Positions 44,102-54,878 of a stretch of 64,000 nt of DNA are shown piece by piece. Numbering within the stretch: position 1 is the first letter of the stretch; each line of letters starts with the position of its first letter. The stretch lies in the NCBI GenBank assembly GCA_031277685.1, contig JAITLV010000257.1, positions 32,992 through 96,991 of the forward strand, in the 5' to 3' direction. The notes beneath the pieces were generated by a model. The model did not search any database and was not told the origin of the DNA. It saw nothing but the letters and a program-made list of their open reading frames with translations. Origin of the DNA: Sphingobacterium sp. (GTDB lineage Bacteria > Bacteroidota > Bacteroidia > Sphingobacteriales > Sphingobacteriaceae). The translations under genes were made by a program, and so were the position numbers.

Positions 44102-44134
44102 AATTTTGTTTATCCAATGACAATATATCTTAGT

Positions 44135-47119
44135 CTAAAGCGAAAAATTAACACCCAATAAGATATTTCTCGCAGGCGGGTAAGGTAAATATTCAATACC
44201 CAAAGAAGGTATTCCATTTGTAGAACCATCTGTATTCACTTCGGGATCAAATCCAGTATATTTTGTTATAATAAAAAGATTCTGTCCTGTTAGCGATACA
44301 TTTAAATTCTTCAATGTCTTACCCACGTTCCCTACACGGTAGCTTAATGTCAGATTGGCCAATTTTAAATAGTCACCTTTTTCCAAGAAGCGCGAAGAAG
44401 GTGCTGCAGAATTAGAGGTAGACTCTTTGACCGAAGTATCGAAAAATTTGGATCCAATGTTTCGGGAAGACAGATTGGTCAGTCCCAAACCTGTAGCAGC
44501 CGTATTGTTAAATAAATAATGACCAAAGGCACCATTCATATTGGCCGCTAAAGAAAATTTCTTGTAATTTACATTCGTGGATATACCCAACAAGGTTGTT
44601 GGATTCGGACTATTCATATAATACTTATTGACAGCCGGATCGTTTGTGGTGCTTATGCTGCCATCTAATCCCCGGTACATACTTGTTCCTGTTTGTGGAT
44701 CTATCCCTTGGTAGTCGGCCAAATACCAAACATTCAAAGGTTGTCCATTCACCATGCGTTGTCCTAATACACCAGAGAATCCTTGTCCTCTTAGGGCACC
44801 CGTTTCATAATAGCCAACGAGGCCGCTGACGCTATTTTTAAGGAAGGTCGCGTTACCAGTCAAATCCCAAGTCCAGTTGTCATTTTTGACAATGGTACCC
44901 GTCAATGCAATTTCCACACCTTTATTGACAATTTCACCATCCAAATTTACCCAGATACGGCCTGCCGGTGCTGGCTGAGCGAGTGTCTGTTCAAATAAGG
45001 CGTCCGTTGTCTTTTTATTGAAATAATCAATAGAGCCATATAATCTGTTGCCAAGGATTCCAAAGTCAATACCAACATTGATTGTTGTCGACGTTTCCCA
45101 CTTTAAATCCGGATTACCGTAATTCGCCTGACTGATGCTCTGATTGTTAAAAATAAGTCTGTCTAATGAGGCACCAGAAGGGAATTCCTGATTTCCGGTT
45201 TTCCCCCAACCCAATCTTACTTTCAGCTGATCAAAAATTCCTTTTGACTTCAGAAAATCTTCCTCAGCAACGTTCCAGGCAACAGCGAGCGATGGAAACA
45301 TCGCATATTTGTTGTTTGAACCAAATTTGGTCGACCCGTCCCGTCTTGCCGTTGCTGTGAATAGATAACGGTTCAAATAATTAAATCCGCCACGCAAAAA
45401 AAGCGACTGCAATTGATTGGTTGGACTTCGATAGGATGCTATTTCCCTATTGGCAGGTTTAGTGTATTGCATATAGTCGAAATAATCCAGCCCCATATAC
45501 TTAAACCCGCGGCCAAACATAATATTATTATTGAAATTATAATCTAGGTATTCATACCCCGCAACTGCATTTACACTCCAATCTTCGTTGATCTGTTTGT
45601 TATACGAAAGCATATGCGTCATCTGTAGATTAGTTTCACCATTATTTGAGATAAAAGCTTGTTCATCTTCGTTATTGGACGGCTCGATCAGTCCCGCACG
45701 ATACATTCCCTGACGATTACCTGTCTGACGCATGGCACTATAGATAAAACGATACTCCAAATCATCAGTAATTTTATAATATGGGGCCATATTGATGACT
45801 AAGGTATTGGTTGTCGCTAAATCCTTAAAGGCTTCAATACTGGTCAATGGATTTCGGGTGGTGGTGCTGACAAAAGTCAGATTACCTTGTGCATCTCGGA
45901 GTGGCCGGGTTGGATTCCACTGTAGGGCTTGTGAAATAATGTTACCCTCCGAGCCCACCGTTGCATTGATAGGCGCATATTTGTTATCCATTTGAGTCAG
46001 AAATAGGCCGAAGTCAAGCCCCAGTCTTTTGTTCTCTAAAAAGCGAAAATTTCCACCAAGATTGGCTGTATATTTCTTCAACTGCGAACCGCGGATGATA
46101 CCATTCTGATTGAGATAACCACCTGAAAGGCGATATTTTCCGTATTCTGTTCCTCCAGCCACATCCGCATAATAATTCTGCGTAATCGCTTTTCTCGTGA
46201 TTGCTTTAAAGGCATCTTCATTCCCGCCAAAATCTGCGTCATCCACTTCATTTGGGGTATAGTATTTCAATGCTTCCCTAAACCGCGAAGCATTCAGTAC
46301 ATCTGGGTATTCGCGCATTGTCGACACACCAGTTGAGGCTCCCACAGAAACTTCTGGCGATCCCTCTTTCCCTTTTTTTGTGGTAATGATAACAACACCA
46401 TTCGCTCCCCGGGAGCCATAGATTGCTGTTGCGGAAGCATCTTTCAGAATATCCATACTCGCAATATCACCGGGATTCAGGTAGGTCAAAGGATTACCTC
46501 TATCTGAGGAGAATCCACCACGGCCTTCTGGTAACGGTGAATTACCCGACATGGGTACCCCGTCAAGAACAAACAAGGGGTTGTTACTTGCCCGAATAGA
46601 GGAGTTACCACGGATACGTACCGTTGTTGATCCACCCGGCTGCCCCGTATTGTTAATAACCATTACACCTGGTGTCTTTCCCTGTATCAATTGATCCGGG
46701 CTGGTCATAATACCCTTATTGAAATTCTTTGCTCCAATGGTCACCATAGAACCGGTCAAATCTTTTTTTCTGGCGGTACCATAACCAATGACAACCACCT
46801 CTTCCAGTCCCTGATCTGTACTGGGTTCAAGTGTAATCGTCATGTCATTTCCCGCAATGGGAACTTCCTTCAGTGCGTAACCAATGTACGATACCTCAAG
46901 AAATTTGGCATCATTGGAAATATTTAACGAAAAGGAACCTTCGGGATCTGTCGTTGTTGCCGTGGTTGTTCCCTTAACCTTGATCGTGGCACCCGTCAAT
47001 GGACTCTGTGTCTCATCCACAACCTTTCCTTTCAGAACCCGGGTCTGGGCCGCCGCTACAAGAGTAACAAGCATAAAGGTCGGTACCATAATACATTGCG
47101 CAAGTAGTTTGTTTTTCAT
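44135..47119 (-). CDS. SusC/RagA TonB-dependent transporter (unit 2)
   Basis: 994 aa. Signal peptide ending AAAQT, beta domain 'LKGKVVDETQSPLTGATIKVKG', plug signature 'ATAIYGSRGANGVVIITTKKG', and a barrel. No STN domain, in line with control by a hybrid two-component system rather than a sigma factor. Starts 432 bp from the divergent regulator. Confidence 0.95.
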   Translation of the reverse strand: MKNKLLAQCIMVPTFMLVTLVAAAQTRVLKGKVVDETQSPLTGATIKVKGTTTATTTDPEGSFSLNISNDAKFLEVSYIGYALKEVPIAGNDMTITLEPSTDQGLEEVVVIGYGTARKKDLTGSMVTIGAKNFNKGIMTSPDQLIQGKTPGVMVINNTGQPGGSTTVRIRGNSSIRASNNPLFVLDGVPMSGNSPLPEGRGGFSSDRGNPLTYLNPGDIASMDILKDASATAIYGSRGANGVVIITTKKGKEGSPEVSVGASTGVSTMREYPDVLNASRFREALKYYTPNEVDDADFGGNEDAFKAITRKAITQNYYADVAGGTEYGKYRLSGGYLNQNGIIRGSQLKKYTANLGGNFRFLENKRLGLDFGLFLTQMDNKYAPINATVGSEGNIISQALQWNPTRPLRDAQGNLTFVSTTTRNPLTSIEAFKDLATTNTLVINMAPYYKITDDLEYRFIYSAMRQTGNRQGMYRAGLIEPSNNEDEQAFISNNGETNLQMTHMLSYNKQINEDWSVNAVAGYEYLDYNFNNNIMFGRGFKYMGLDYFDYMQYTKPANREIASYRSPTNQLQSLFLRGGFNYLNRYLFTATARRDGSTKFGSNNKYAMFPSLAVAWNVAEEDFLKSKGIFDQLKVRLGWGKTGNQEFPSGASLDRLIFNNQSISQANYGNPDLKWETSTTINVGIDFGILGNRLYGSIDYFNKKTTDALFEQTLAQPAPAGRIWVNLDGEIVNKGVEIALTGTIVKNDNWTWDLTGNATFLKNSVSGLVGYYETGALRGQGFSGVLGQRMVNGQPLNVWYLADYQGIDPQTGTSMYRGLDGSISTTNDPAVNKYYMNSPNPTTLLGISTNVNYKKFSLAANMNGAFGHYLFNNTAATGLGLTNLSSRNIGSKFFDTSVKESTSNSAAPSSRFLEKGDYLKLANLTLSYRVGNVGKTLKNLNVSLTGQNLFIITKYTGFDPEVNTDGSTNGIPSLGIEYLPYPPARNILLGVNFSL

Positions 47120-47551
47120 ACGCGTTTAAATTGATTGGTTTAATTGATTCTGTATTTTTGAGCAATTTCTCGCTCAAACAATGTTAAGTGATTTCTATAT
47201 TTTCCAGCTCCATAAGCGGCCGAAATATACTCAGCTCTTCATGCAATTATCGTTCGCAAACCAAAAGCCCTATTGTAGGATCTGAAAACCGTCGTAAAAA
47301 AACAGTCTCCCGATGCTGCTTGTATTAGCGCAATAGCTGAATAAGTAACTCGCTGAAAAATAAGAATACAACAATTTGTTGTCATAATTTTAGGGCAAGG
47401 CATACGTTTATCTTTGGTTATTATTGTACCATAAAAATCGCCAAATCATTGCTGGCAACCCAATCATAGCGTCTCAATTTTATATCACAGCGTATCAGTA
47501 AAAGTCTTTTTCTCCTTTTTATTCATTATTTTTAAACTGACATAAAAATTT
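47120..47551. promoter_or_regulatory. Divergent regulatory region between susC (unit 2) and hybrid regulator
   Basis: 432 bp without a gene. On the plus strand TATCTTTG (47409-47416) matches TAnnTTTG and lies about 135 bp before the regulator start. A perfect inverted repeat ACAACAA-T-TTGTTGT (47368-47382) lies about 27 bp upstream of that box. Near susC, a 7-bp hairpin TTTGAGC / GCTCAAA (47157-47163, 47172-47178) falls in the expected 5' leader or promoter of the minus-strand unit. One of these is likely the binding site of the hybrid regulator. Confidence 0.45.
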
Positions 47552-50500
47552 TTGAAAAGAATAACCTTTATACCGCTCCTTTACTTTCTGCTTGCTTGGG
47601 TTGACCCACAGGCACAATCGCTCTATTTTAAGAATTATCAACCCCACGATGGGCTATCCAATAGTTCTGTTAAGTGTATTACTCAAGATAATCAGGGCTT
47701 TCTATGGCTAGGAACAAGGAATGGCCTTAATCGTTTTGACGGCAATCGTTTTAAGATATTTAGACACAATGCTTCAGACCCCTCAAGCATCGGGAGTTCA
47801 TCCATTTTAAGTATCCTTACCGATAGCAAAGGCGTACTATGGGTGGGAACGACACGTGGCACCTATTGCTACGATCCAGTGAAAGAAGACTTCAAAGCGT
47901 TCAATCGAATTCCAATTGGTGAGGTGAATGCCATACATGAGTACGCCGGTTTTATCTGGTTACTTTCCAATGGGAAACTGTATCGTTATAACCCTTACAC
48001 GACAGAGATCGTTCCTTTCGATCAGAATAAAAACACCTTAGTAGCCATTACCAGTAGCCAAAAAGGTGGTCTGTGGACCACAGACAATAATAGTACGCTA
48101 GAACGGTATCAAGTCAAAGCGGGCAAATTTGTTCAAATTGCGCTCAAAAATACAGATCGGAAAGCACTGGCTAATACCAAGACCGTCTACGCCATCAACG
48201 ACTCTCTACTCATGGTCGGTACCATCAATTCAGCCTACCTGTTTGATTTTAAAAATGGAAAGTTAAAAAATCTATTTGCAAACCATTACCCCAACAAAGT
48301 TATCCAGGCAAATTGCATTATTCAACAGACAGAGTCCATATACTGGATCGGAACAGAGACCGGAATATATACTTATGACATTCACACAGGCCAGAGCCAA
48401 CACATCAAAAAAGATCTGCTCAATCCATTTGCCATATCTGACAATGCTGTTTTGAATTTCTACCGGGACCGCGAAGATAACATCTGGTTTGGAACATTTT
48501 TCGGTGGATTTAATCAATACAGCAATCAATTCGACAATTTCAAAAAGTACTTATCCGGATTTGGAAAATCGGCCCTATCCGGGAATATCGTACACGATAT
48601 AAAGAAAGATAACTATGGAAATTTCTGGATTGGTACAGAAGATGGTGGCCTAAACAAGATAAATGCTCAAACACAACAGATTCAGCATTTTGTTGCCAAT
48701 GGAAAAAAGGGAAGTATTGCACATAACAATGTGCATGGTTTAGCAACGATCGGTGATGACCTCTGGGTAGGCTCCACAACCCATGGACTTGATATACTCG
48801 ACGTAAAGACTGGAAAATTAAAAAAGCACTATGACCACATCGGCAAAGGCCCATTACAAAGCAGCTTTGCCGTTTGTATCTATAGGTCCAGAGACAACAG
48901 CATGTTTGTAGGGACAGACCGTGCATTATACGTCTACAACAAAAATAAAGACAGTTTTGACCTCCTCCCCATTACAGCATGGATACAAGGTATTTATGAA
49001 GATGAATATGGTATACTTTGGGTCAATACTTATGGCAGCGGAGTCTATCAGTATGACCGTGGTTCGGGAGCCGTACAGCATTTACACTCCGAACAAGGGA
49101 AGCAAAATACACTCGTCAATAATTACGTCAATGGCTTATTTGAAGACAGCAAAAAAAACTTATGGTTTTGCACCGAAAGTGGTCTTTCAAAATATCGCCG
49201 TGATGGTCGTTTTATCAACTATCTGACGGAATCAGGCCTACCTTCAAACCAGGTCTTCAAAGTACTGGAAGATGACAACAAAGCAATCTGGATCACAACA
49301 GGCCGCGGATTGGTACGATTGGATGAGGGCGTATCCAAGCCAGTAGTCTATACTTCCAGAGATGGGCTTCCAGCTGACCAGTTCAATTATAATTCCGCTT
49401 TTAAAGACGACGATGGCACCTTATATTTCGGGACAATTAAGGGGATGGTCAGCTTCAATCCCAAGAAATCAATTAAGAACAATTTTGTACCGCCAATCTA
49501 TATCAGCAGTATCCAATTAAACAATACGGAAATTCAGGTCACTAAAGATGGGATTTTACCACAGTCAATTGCACTCTCAAAGGAAATCAAACTGAGTTAC
49601 GATAATTCCAATATCAGCTTCAATATCGCCGCTTTGAGTTTTGTCTCCCCTGAAAGTAATGCCTACCGTTATATTATGGAGGGATATGACAGGGGCTGGA
49701 CCAGTATTAAAGGCAACCAAAAAATATATTACAATAAACTGCCTCCCGGCACTTACACGTTCAGATTTAAAGGAGCCAACAACAACGGTATATGGAATCC
49801 AGCTGAGAAAGAACTACGTATTGTGGTATCCCCTCCCTGGTGGCTATCTTCGTGGGCATACATGCTCTATTTTTTGACGATTAGCACCATTGTCTTATTG
49901 ATTTTAAGGTATTATTTTCTTCTTATCAAAGCAAATAATACCCAGAAAATGGACAGCTACGAACGTAAAAAAGAACAGGAGGTCTATAACCTCAAACTGG
50001 AATTTTTCACCAACCTCGCTCATGAGATCCGTACCCCGCTGACATTAATTAAAATGCCCCTCGAAAAAATAATCCGTACACAACAATTCAGGGACAGCGA
50101 GACAGCAAGCGATTTGGCCCTTATAGAAAAGAATACCACAAGACTTATTCGTCTTACCAATCAACTTTTAGATTTTAGAAAAGCAGAAACAAATAATATG
50201 AGCCTTATTTTCACTAAAACGGATATCAACAGTTTGTTATCCGAAGTATTTAATGACTTGAACTCCCTGGCAAAAGAAAAAATTTTGCATTACGATCTTT
50301 CTTTGCCCCGTATTACACTGACTGCCTTTGTTGACGAAGAGGCATTGCGCAAAATCCTGACAAATTTAATTCACAATGCCATCAAATACGCCGAAAGCCA
50401 TGTGCATATCAAGCTTCTTTCTTTCAACAGCGATGATATCATGTTTAATATAGAGTTTCGAAACGATGGCGAAATCGTCCCCTTTGACAAACGGGAAAAA

Positions 50501-51514
50501 ATATTTGAGCCCTTTTATCGTCTTAATGAATCCGATAAAGATACAGGTACCGGTATTGGTCTGCCACTTTCCCGTTCGCTTGTTGAACTTCATCAAGGTT
50601 CCTTGTCCTTAGTCTATACAGAAGAAAACCGAAATATTTTTCTGCTCTCTCTCCCAATCCTTCAGGAGCAGACGCTTGACATCAAACCAATCCTAGAAGA
50701 GGCAGCAAGTCATAACGAAAACAAACTATATACAAAAACGGACGAAAACACCGAAAAACCAGTCATCCTCATTGTCGAAGACAACAAAGAAATATTGGCT
50801 TACCTCAATAAGGAGCTGAAAATTGATTATACTATTCTGCGCGCTAGCAATGGAGCTGAAGCGCTTGAAATATTAGATCAGGACAATGTACAGCTTGTCT
50901 TGACAGATATCATGATGCCCATTATGGATGGCATTGCTTTATGCAAGCGGATCAAAAGCGATATTTTGTACAGCCATATTCCAGTCATCTTCCTCACAGC
51001 CAAAAATGCGCTTGATTCTAAAATTAAGGGTCTGAAAATTGGTGCTGACGCGTATATCGAAAAGCCATTTTCGCTGGAATTTCTGACCGTACAGATCAGA
51101 AATATCCTTAACAACCGGAAAATCATCAAAAATTATTTTACAAATTCTTCGATTTCCAATCTGAAGGATATTAATGTATCAGCTCCCGACAAAGATTTTA
51201 TAAGCCAGCTCAACACAGTGATCTACGACAATATATCAGACATAGATCTCAATGTCGACGAGTTGGCGCGTTTAATGAATATGAGCCGACCGACATTATA
51301 CCGTAAAATCAAAGGCTTATCTGACCTGACACCTAACGAGCTGATCAATATCTCCCGCTTAAAAAAAGCAGCCGAGTTGTTGATTCAAAGGGAATATAAC
51401 ATTACCCAAATTTCCACAATGGTCGGTTATACCGTACAATCCAATTTCTCCAGAGATTTCCATAAACATTATGGCATGTCTCCAAGTATATATATCGTTG
51501 AACACAGCAAATAA
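47552..51514 (+). CDS. Hybrid two-component system sensor-regulator (HTCS)
   Basis: 1320 aa. TTG start (no suitable ATG nearby), signal peptide (ending PQAQS). Residues about 25-690 form repeated 'W-GT..GL.R' propeller blades (for example 'DNQGFLWLGTRNGLNRFDG'), then a Y_Y_Y domain (about 700-765), a membrane helix (about 768-790), HisKA with H824 in 'NLAHEIRTPLTL', HATPase ('LIHNAIKYAE', 'GTGIGLPLSRSL'), a receiver with D1119 in 'LVLTDIMMPIMDG', and an AraC-type DNA-binding domain (about 1210-1320). It senses an oligosaccharide in the periplasm and activates the divergent unit-2 susCD and perhaps unit 3. Confidence 0.96.
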   Translation: MKRITFIPLLYFLLAWVDPQAQSLYFKNYQPHDGLSNSSVKCITQDNQGFLWLGTRNGLNRFDGNRFKIFRHNASDPSSIGSSSILSILTDSKGVLWVGTTRGTYCYDPVKEDFKAFNRIPIGEVNAIHEYAGFIWLLSNGKLYRYNPYTTEIVPFDQNKNTLVAITSSQKGGLWTTDNNSTLERYQVKAGKFVQIALKNTDRKALANTKTVYAINDSLLMVGTINSAYLFDFKNGKLKNLFANHYPNKVIQANCIIQQTESIYWIGTETGIYTYDIHTGQSQHIKKDLLNPFAISDNAVLNFYRDREDNIWFGTFFGGFNQYSNQFDNFKKYLSGFGKSALSGNIVHDIKKDNYGNFWIGTEDGGLNKINAQTQQIQHFVANGKKGSIAHNNVHGLATIGDDLWVGSTTHGLDILDVKTGKLKKHYDHIGKGPLQSSFAVCIYRSRDNSMFVGTDRALYVYNKNKDSFDLLPITAWIQGIYEDEYGILWVNTYGSGVYQYDRGSGAVQHLHSEQGKQNTLVNNYVNGLFEDSKKNLWFCTESGLSKYRRDGRFINYLTESGLPSNQVFKVLEDDNKAIWITTGRGLVRLDEGVSKPVVYTSRDGLPADQFNYNSAFKDDDGTLYFGTIKGMVSFNPKKSIKNNFVPPIYISSIQLNNTEIQVTKDGILPQSIALSKEIKLSYDNSNISFNIAALSFVSPESNAYRYIMEGYDRGWTSIKGNQKIYYNKLPPGTYTFRFKGANNNGIWNPAEKELRIVVSPPWWLSSWAYMLYFLTISTIVLLILRYYFLLIKANNTQKMDSYERKKEQEVYNLKLEFFTNLAHEIRTPLTLIKMPLEKIIRTQQFRDSETASDLALIEKNTTRLIRLTNQLLDFRKAETNNMSLIFTKTDINSLLSEVFNDLNSLAKEKILHYDLSLPRITLTAFVDEEALRKILTNLIHNAIKYAESHVHIKLLSFNSDDIMFNIEFRNDGEIVPFDKREKIFEPFYRLNESDKDTGTGIGLPLSRSLVELHQGSLSLVYTEENRNIFLLSLPILQEQTLDIKPILEEAASHNENKLYTKTDENTEKPVILIVEDNKEILAYLNKELKIDYTILRASNGAEALEILDQDNVQLVLTDIMMPIMDGIALCKRIKSDILYSHIPVIFLTAKNALDSKIKGLKIGADAYIEKPFSLEFLTVQIRNILNNRKIIKNYFTNSSISNLKDINVSAPDKDFISQLNTVIYDNISDIDLNVDELARLMNMSRPTLYRKIKGLSDLTPNELINISRLKKAAELLIQREYNITQISTMVGYTVQSNFSRDFHKHYGMSPSIYIVEHSK

Positions 51515-51622
51515 GAGCAGAAGCCAGCGTTATCTACCACGACTAGTATTGACACAGGAAAGTCGATGCAATACAGCTTTCACTAATTAAAGGCTGAAAA
51601 ACAATGCTGGGCAGAATAAAGG

Positions 51623-51654
51623 GTAAAGGCGTTCCTGATTAAGGACGCCTTTAC
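51623..51654. terminator. Bidirectional terminator between convergent genes
   Basis: GTAAAGGCG (51623-51631) pairs with CGCCTTTAC (51646-51654), and the inner TCCT / AGGA extends the stem past one bulged T. It serves both the HTCS gene (plus) and the last gene of unit 3 (minus). Confidence 0.75.
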
Positions 51655-51667
51655 TGTAAATTAATTT

Positions 51668-52951
51668 TTAAAACTTATGAAAATCCCACTCCCCCCGATA
51701 GGGTCGGCTCCGTAATAAATTGGCATATTCATTATCAAATTGCTCTTTTTGTGGATTCCATTTGAGATCCTTTTGAAGTTCATAAGCAATATTGATCGCA
51801 TTACAGACAGAACTTGTACGATGGCCAATTTCCACATCGCAGATCGGCTTGCTTCTTTTCTTGATGGCATCCACAAAATCCTGGTAGTGATTGTCGCTAT
51901 AATAGAGTCGTTTGTCAGAAGAAGTGAATTTTAGGTTTGCCAGATTTTCCGGGTTTGAACGGATAAACTCCCTACTTACCTCTATTTTACCTTTTTCACC
52001 GATAAACTGAATCGCATTATGTATTCCCCAGGCGACATGGTTGACTTTAACGCCATTGGCATAGATGAACGAAAGTCCGCTATTGCTATTAGCCTGTTTG
52101 GGCGGCATAAACTGCGTCGGGCCTGAATTATCCATACCCAATGCCCACTGAACGATATCAAACATATGTGCCCCCCAGTCCGTGATATAACCGCCACCAA
52201 AATCACGGTAGCCACGCCACCAAGCCCATTTATCATCTTCGAGCGGCGGGCTCAAAATCGGGTTATACCCCCGGTAAGGCGAAGGTCCTACCCACATATC
52301 CCAGTCCAGATAATCGGGTACCGGCATAGAAGGCAAATCACATTGTTTGACGGGTTCACCGACAGAAACATTAATTTCTTTTATTTTTCCAATATACCCA
52401 TTGGAAACCAATTCTGCAGCCTGTCTAAAATTGAAAGATGAACGCTGCATACTTCCGGTCTGGAATACCCTTTTGTATTTACGTGTCGCATCTACCATGG
52501 CTCGTCCTTCGGCAATGGTGAGCGCAAGTGGTTTTTCACAGTAAATATCCTTTCCTGCTTTAGCTGCGTCCACAGCAATCTGGGCATGCCAATGATCGGG
52601 GGTAGCAATAACAACAGCATCAATATCTTTACGTTGCAACAATTCCCGGTAATGATGATAGGCCGTTACGGTGCTTTGCGTTTTCCTAAGTTCGACCTGC
52701 TTTTTCGCTGTTCCTGCAATAAATGCCTGCAGTTTTTTGCGATCTACATCACAGGCAGCGAGAGTAGCGATTTCTTTGCAGCCATTAAGGCCGTTCATTA
52801 GTGTATAAGACTGTTTCCCTACTCCAATAAAACCCAGATTAATACGATCGCTCGGTGCAAGAAATCCATTTCCACCCAAGACGACGCGGGGGACGATCGT
52901 AAAAGCCAGGGAGGATACAATTCCCTTTGCAATAAATTCTCTTCTTTTCAT
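51668..52951 (-). CDS. Tat-exported Gfo/Idh/MocA-family oxidoreductase
   Basis: 427 aa. It starts MKRREFIAKG, a twin-arginine signal, followed by a hydrophobic segment. Rossmann fold: 'RINLGFIGVGKQSYTL' (about 36-51); 'DAVVIATPDHWHAQIA'; the family 'YCEKPLAL' motif (E139-K140-P141). C-terminal 'GGYITDWGAHMFDIVQWAL' block. Family members use tightly held NAD(P) to oxidise sugars; some (GH109) cleave glycosides by a redox route. Tat export fits folding with cofactor in the cytoplasm. Last gene of unit 3, so it probably acts on a released sugar or glycoside. Confidence 0.88.
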   Translation of the reverse strand: MKRREFIAKGIVSSLAFTIVPRVVLGGNGFLAPSDRINLGFIGVGKQSYTLMNGLNGCKEIATLAACDVDRKKLQAFIAGTAKKQVELRKTQSTVTAYHHYRELLQRKDIDAVVIATPDHWHAQIAVDAAKAGKDIYCEKPLALTIAEGRAMVDATRKYKRVFQTGSMQRSSFNFRQAAELVSNGYIGKIKEINVSVGEPVKQCDLPSMPVPDYLDWDMWVGPSPYRGYNPILSPPLEDDKWAWWRGYRDFGGGYITDWGAHMFDIVQWALGMDNSGPTQFMPPKQANSNSGLSFIYANGVKVNHVAWGIHNAIQFIGEKGKIEVSREFIRSNPENLANLKFTSSDKRLYYSDNHYQDFVDAIKKRSKPICDVEIGHRTSSVCNAINIAYELQKDLKWNPQKEQFDNEYANLLRSRPYRGEWDFHKF

Positions 52952-52998
52952 TGTCTGATCTATTATTTAGTTTGTTTAGGCCTCTTACTAAAAAGTAT

Positions 52999-54837
52999 TT
53001 ATTCTTGTACAGGAATCAGGGTAATCGCGGCTATCTCGGGCAATGCGTCACCTGTAATGGCTGTTGCCTGCAAAATCACACGCGTACTTGGTTCGCCAAT
53101 CACCTGTTGGGAAACATCCACTGTCCCTAGTTCCACTTCTTTAAATACAGTTCCATTTTCCTCCGAAAAAACAAATGGAAGCTGCTGTCCAAGTGCTGAA
53201 AGCATGACCTTGCCTGTGTATTTTGCACGCGGCAGATAATTGATCAATACGCGGTACTTGCCAGGTTTTTGGATTTTGATATCCCAATAGATGCGATCAT
53301 TGCTATCTTTCCATTGTCCAATGGCGTTTGGACGATTCGGATCATGGGTATTTGCACCAATGATTTTAAGCCCCTTCCCTTCCTGCAATTTGGCATTATT
53401 GGCATTCATCACAATACGTCCATCCGCTTGCGTCTGGGTCAAGTTTTCTTCCACATCCGCTTGTCCCTGAATTTCAACAACAATGACTTTTGGTCCTTTT
53501 TCAATATCAAAAGCATCCACGGGAAGCACTGGCCGACCATTGTTTACCTCAATTTTTAACCTGGATTTCGGATTCGCCAATGCATAAGCCGCATTAACCT
53601 TATTTTTGATAGGCAGGTCAATCTTTCCGCTAGCAGGCCGATCAAAGACATGTAGGTACAATTTACCTTTTTTCTGCGTACAATACCCCCAATCCAATGC
53701 CTGAAAAGGGCTTGCAGTAGTACCATAAATAGCATCTTTATTGATCTGCATCCAGTCTCCGATGCGCTCCATGATTTTAACTGCTGGCTCAGGGATTGCT
53801 CCATCACCATCAGGGCCAACATTTAAAAGAAAGTTTCCGCCCTTACTGACCGTTTCCACAAATAATTCCATGATTTTGGGAAAGCTTTTCCAGTTTTGGT
53901 CATGTGCACTATAGCCATAACTTTCGTTCATGGTATGACTAACTTCCCAATCCATGCCCGGTAGGCCTGTTGGCGGAATATACTTTTCGGGCGTTCCGAT
54001 ATCCCCATTTTTATTTTCCAGTCCATCCCAGAACCGGTTGTTTATAATAATGTTGGGTTGCCATTTGATCAAATCGGTCAAAATACGTTTTGTACCCCAG
54101 GATTCACCCTGATGCTGCTTATTACTAAAGTCAGGCCAGAGCATATCCAGCGGACCGTAATGCTGAGCCAGTTCTTTAATCTGTCCATAGAGATACTCCT
54201 TATAGCGATTATGGTCAGGTTGATGGTTATCTGGATTAGGATTCAAGCTAAAGGCCTCATAGGAATCCGGGTGTTGCCAGTCCAGCAAAGAATAATAAGC
54301 GCCGACTTTCATTCCTTCCTGACGAAAAGCCGTCATAATTTCCTGATATAAATCTCGGCCTTTAGGAGATAAATTAGCCCTACCCGTCACGTCATTTTTG
54401 ACTGCATAAGGCTGCTGACTATTAAAAAGGCTAAAACCTTCATGATGCCTGGATGTCAATACCATATATTTCATTCCTGCTTTTTTTGCCAGGCGTGCCC
54501 AAGCTTTAGGCTCAAATGAACGTAACGTAAATTTAGGTTTCAACACTTCCGCATACTCCTTGCTTGGGATTTTGCCCCAGGTCTGGATCCACTCGGCATA
54601 ATGCTGGGGATATTGCTTTCCTTCAAAACTTCCACCGGCAGCACTATATAGTCCCCAGTGAATAAAGAGCCCAAAACGCGCTTCTTTAAACCATTCCATC
54701 CGTTTATCCTGGCTTTCGGCCCAGCCCGGCACTCCTTCATATGGAGGTGATTTGATCTGCGAAAAAGAGACCTCCGTCATGCACAGCAGCATTCCCAGTG
54801 CTGCTGCACATTTCCATTTTAAAAAATTCATTTTCAT
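52999..54837 (-). CDS. GH29 alpha-L-fucosidase with C-terminal accessory domain
   Basis: 612 aa, signal peptide ending VSFS-Q. GH29 blocks: 'FKEARFGLFIHWGLYS' (51-65), 'KYMVLTSRHHEGFSLF' (123-138), 'GAYYSLLDW' (179-187), and 'GPLDMLWPDFSN' with D236 as likely nucleophile, then 'SKGGNFLLNVGPDGDG'. The last about 130 residues form a beta-sandwich like a carbohydrate-binding module. Releases terminal fucose from the glycan; periplasmic. Confidence 0.93.
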   Translation of the reverse strand: MKMNFLKWKCAAALGMLLCMTEVSFSQIKSPPYEGVPGWAESQDKRMEWFKEARFGLFIHWGLYSAAGGSFEGKQYPQHYAEWIQTWGKIPSKEYAEVLKPKFTLRSFEPKAWARLAKKAGMKYMVLTSRHHEGFSLFNSQQPYAVKNDVTGRANLSPKGRDLYQEIMTAFRQEGMKVGAYYSLLDWQHPDSYEAFSLNPNPDNHQPDHNRYKEYLYGQIKELAQHYGPLDMLWPDFSNKQHQGESWGTKRILTDLIKWQPNIIINNRFWDGLENKNGDIGTPEKYIPPTGLPGMDWEVSHTMNESYGYSAHDQNWKSFPKIMELFVETVSKGGNFLLNVGPDGDGAIPEPAVKIMERIGDWMQINKDAIYGTTASPFQALDWGYCTQKKGKLYLHVFDRPASGKIDLPIKNKVNAAYALANPKSRLKIEVNNGRPVLPVDAFDIEKGPKVIVVEIQGQADVEENLTQTQADGRIVMNANNAKLQEGKGLKIIGANTHDPNRPNAIGQWKDSNDRIYWDIKIQKPGKYRVLINYLPRAKYTGKVMLSALGQQLPFVFSEENGTVFKEVELGTVDVSQQVIGEPSTRVILQATAITGDALPEIAAITLIPVQE

Positions 54838-54878
54838 TACTATATTTTGTTATACATAAAAGTTCATCATGAATGGCA

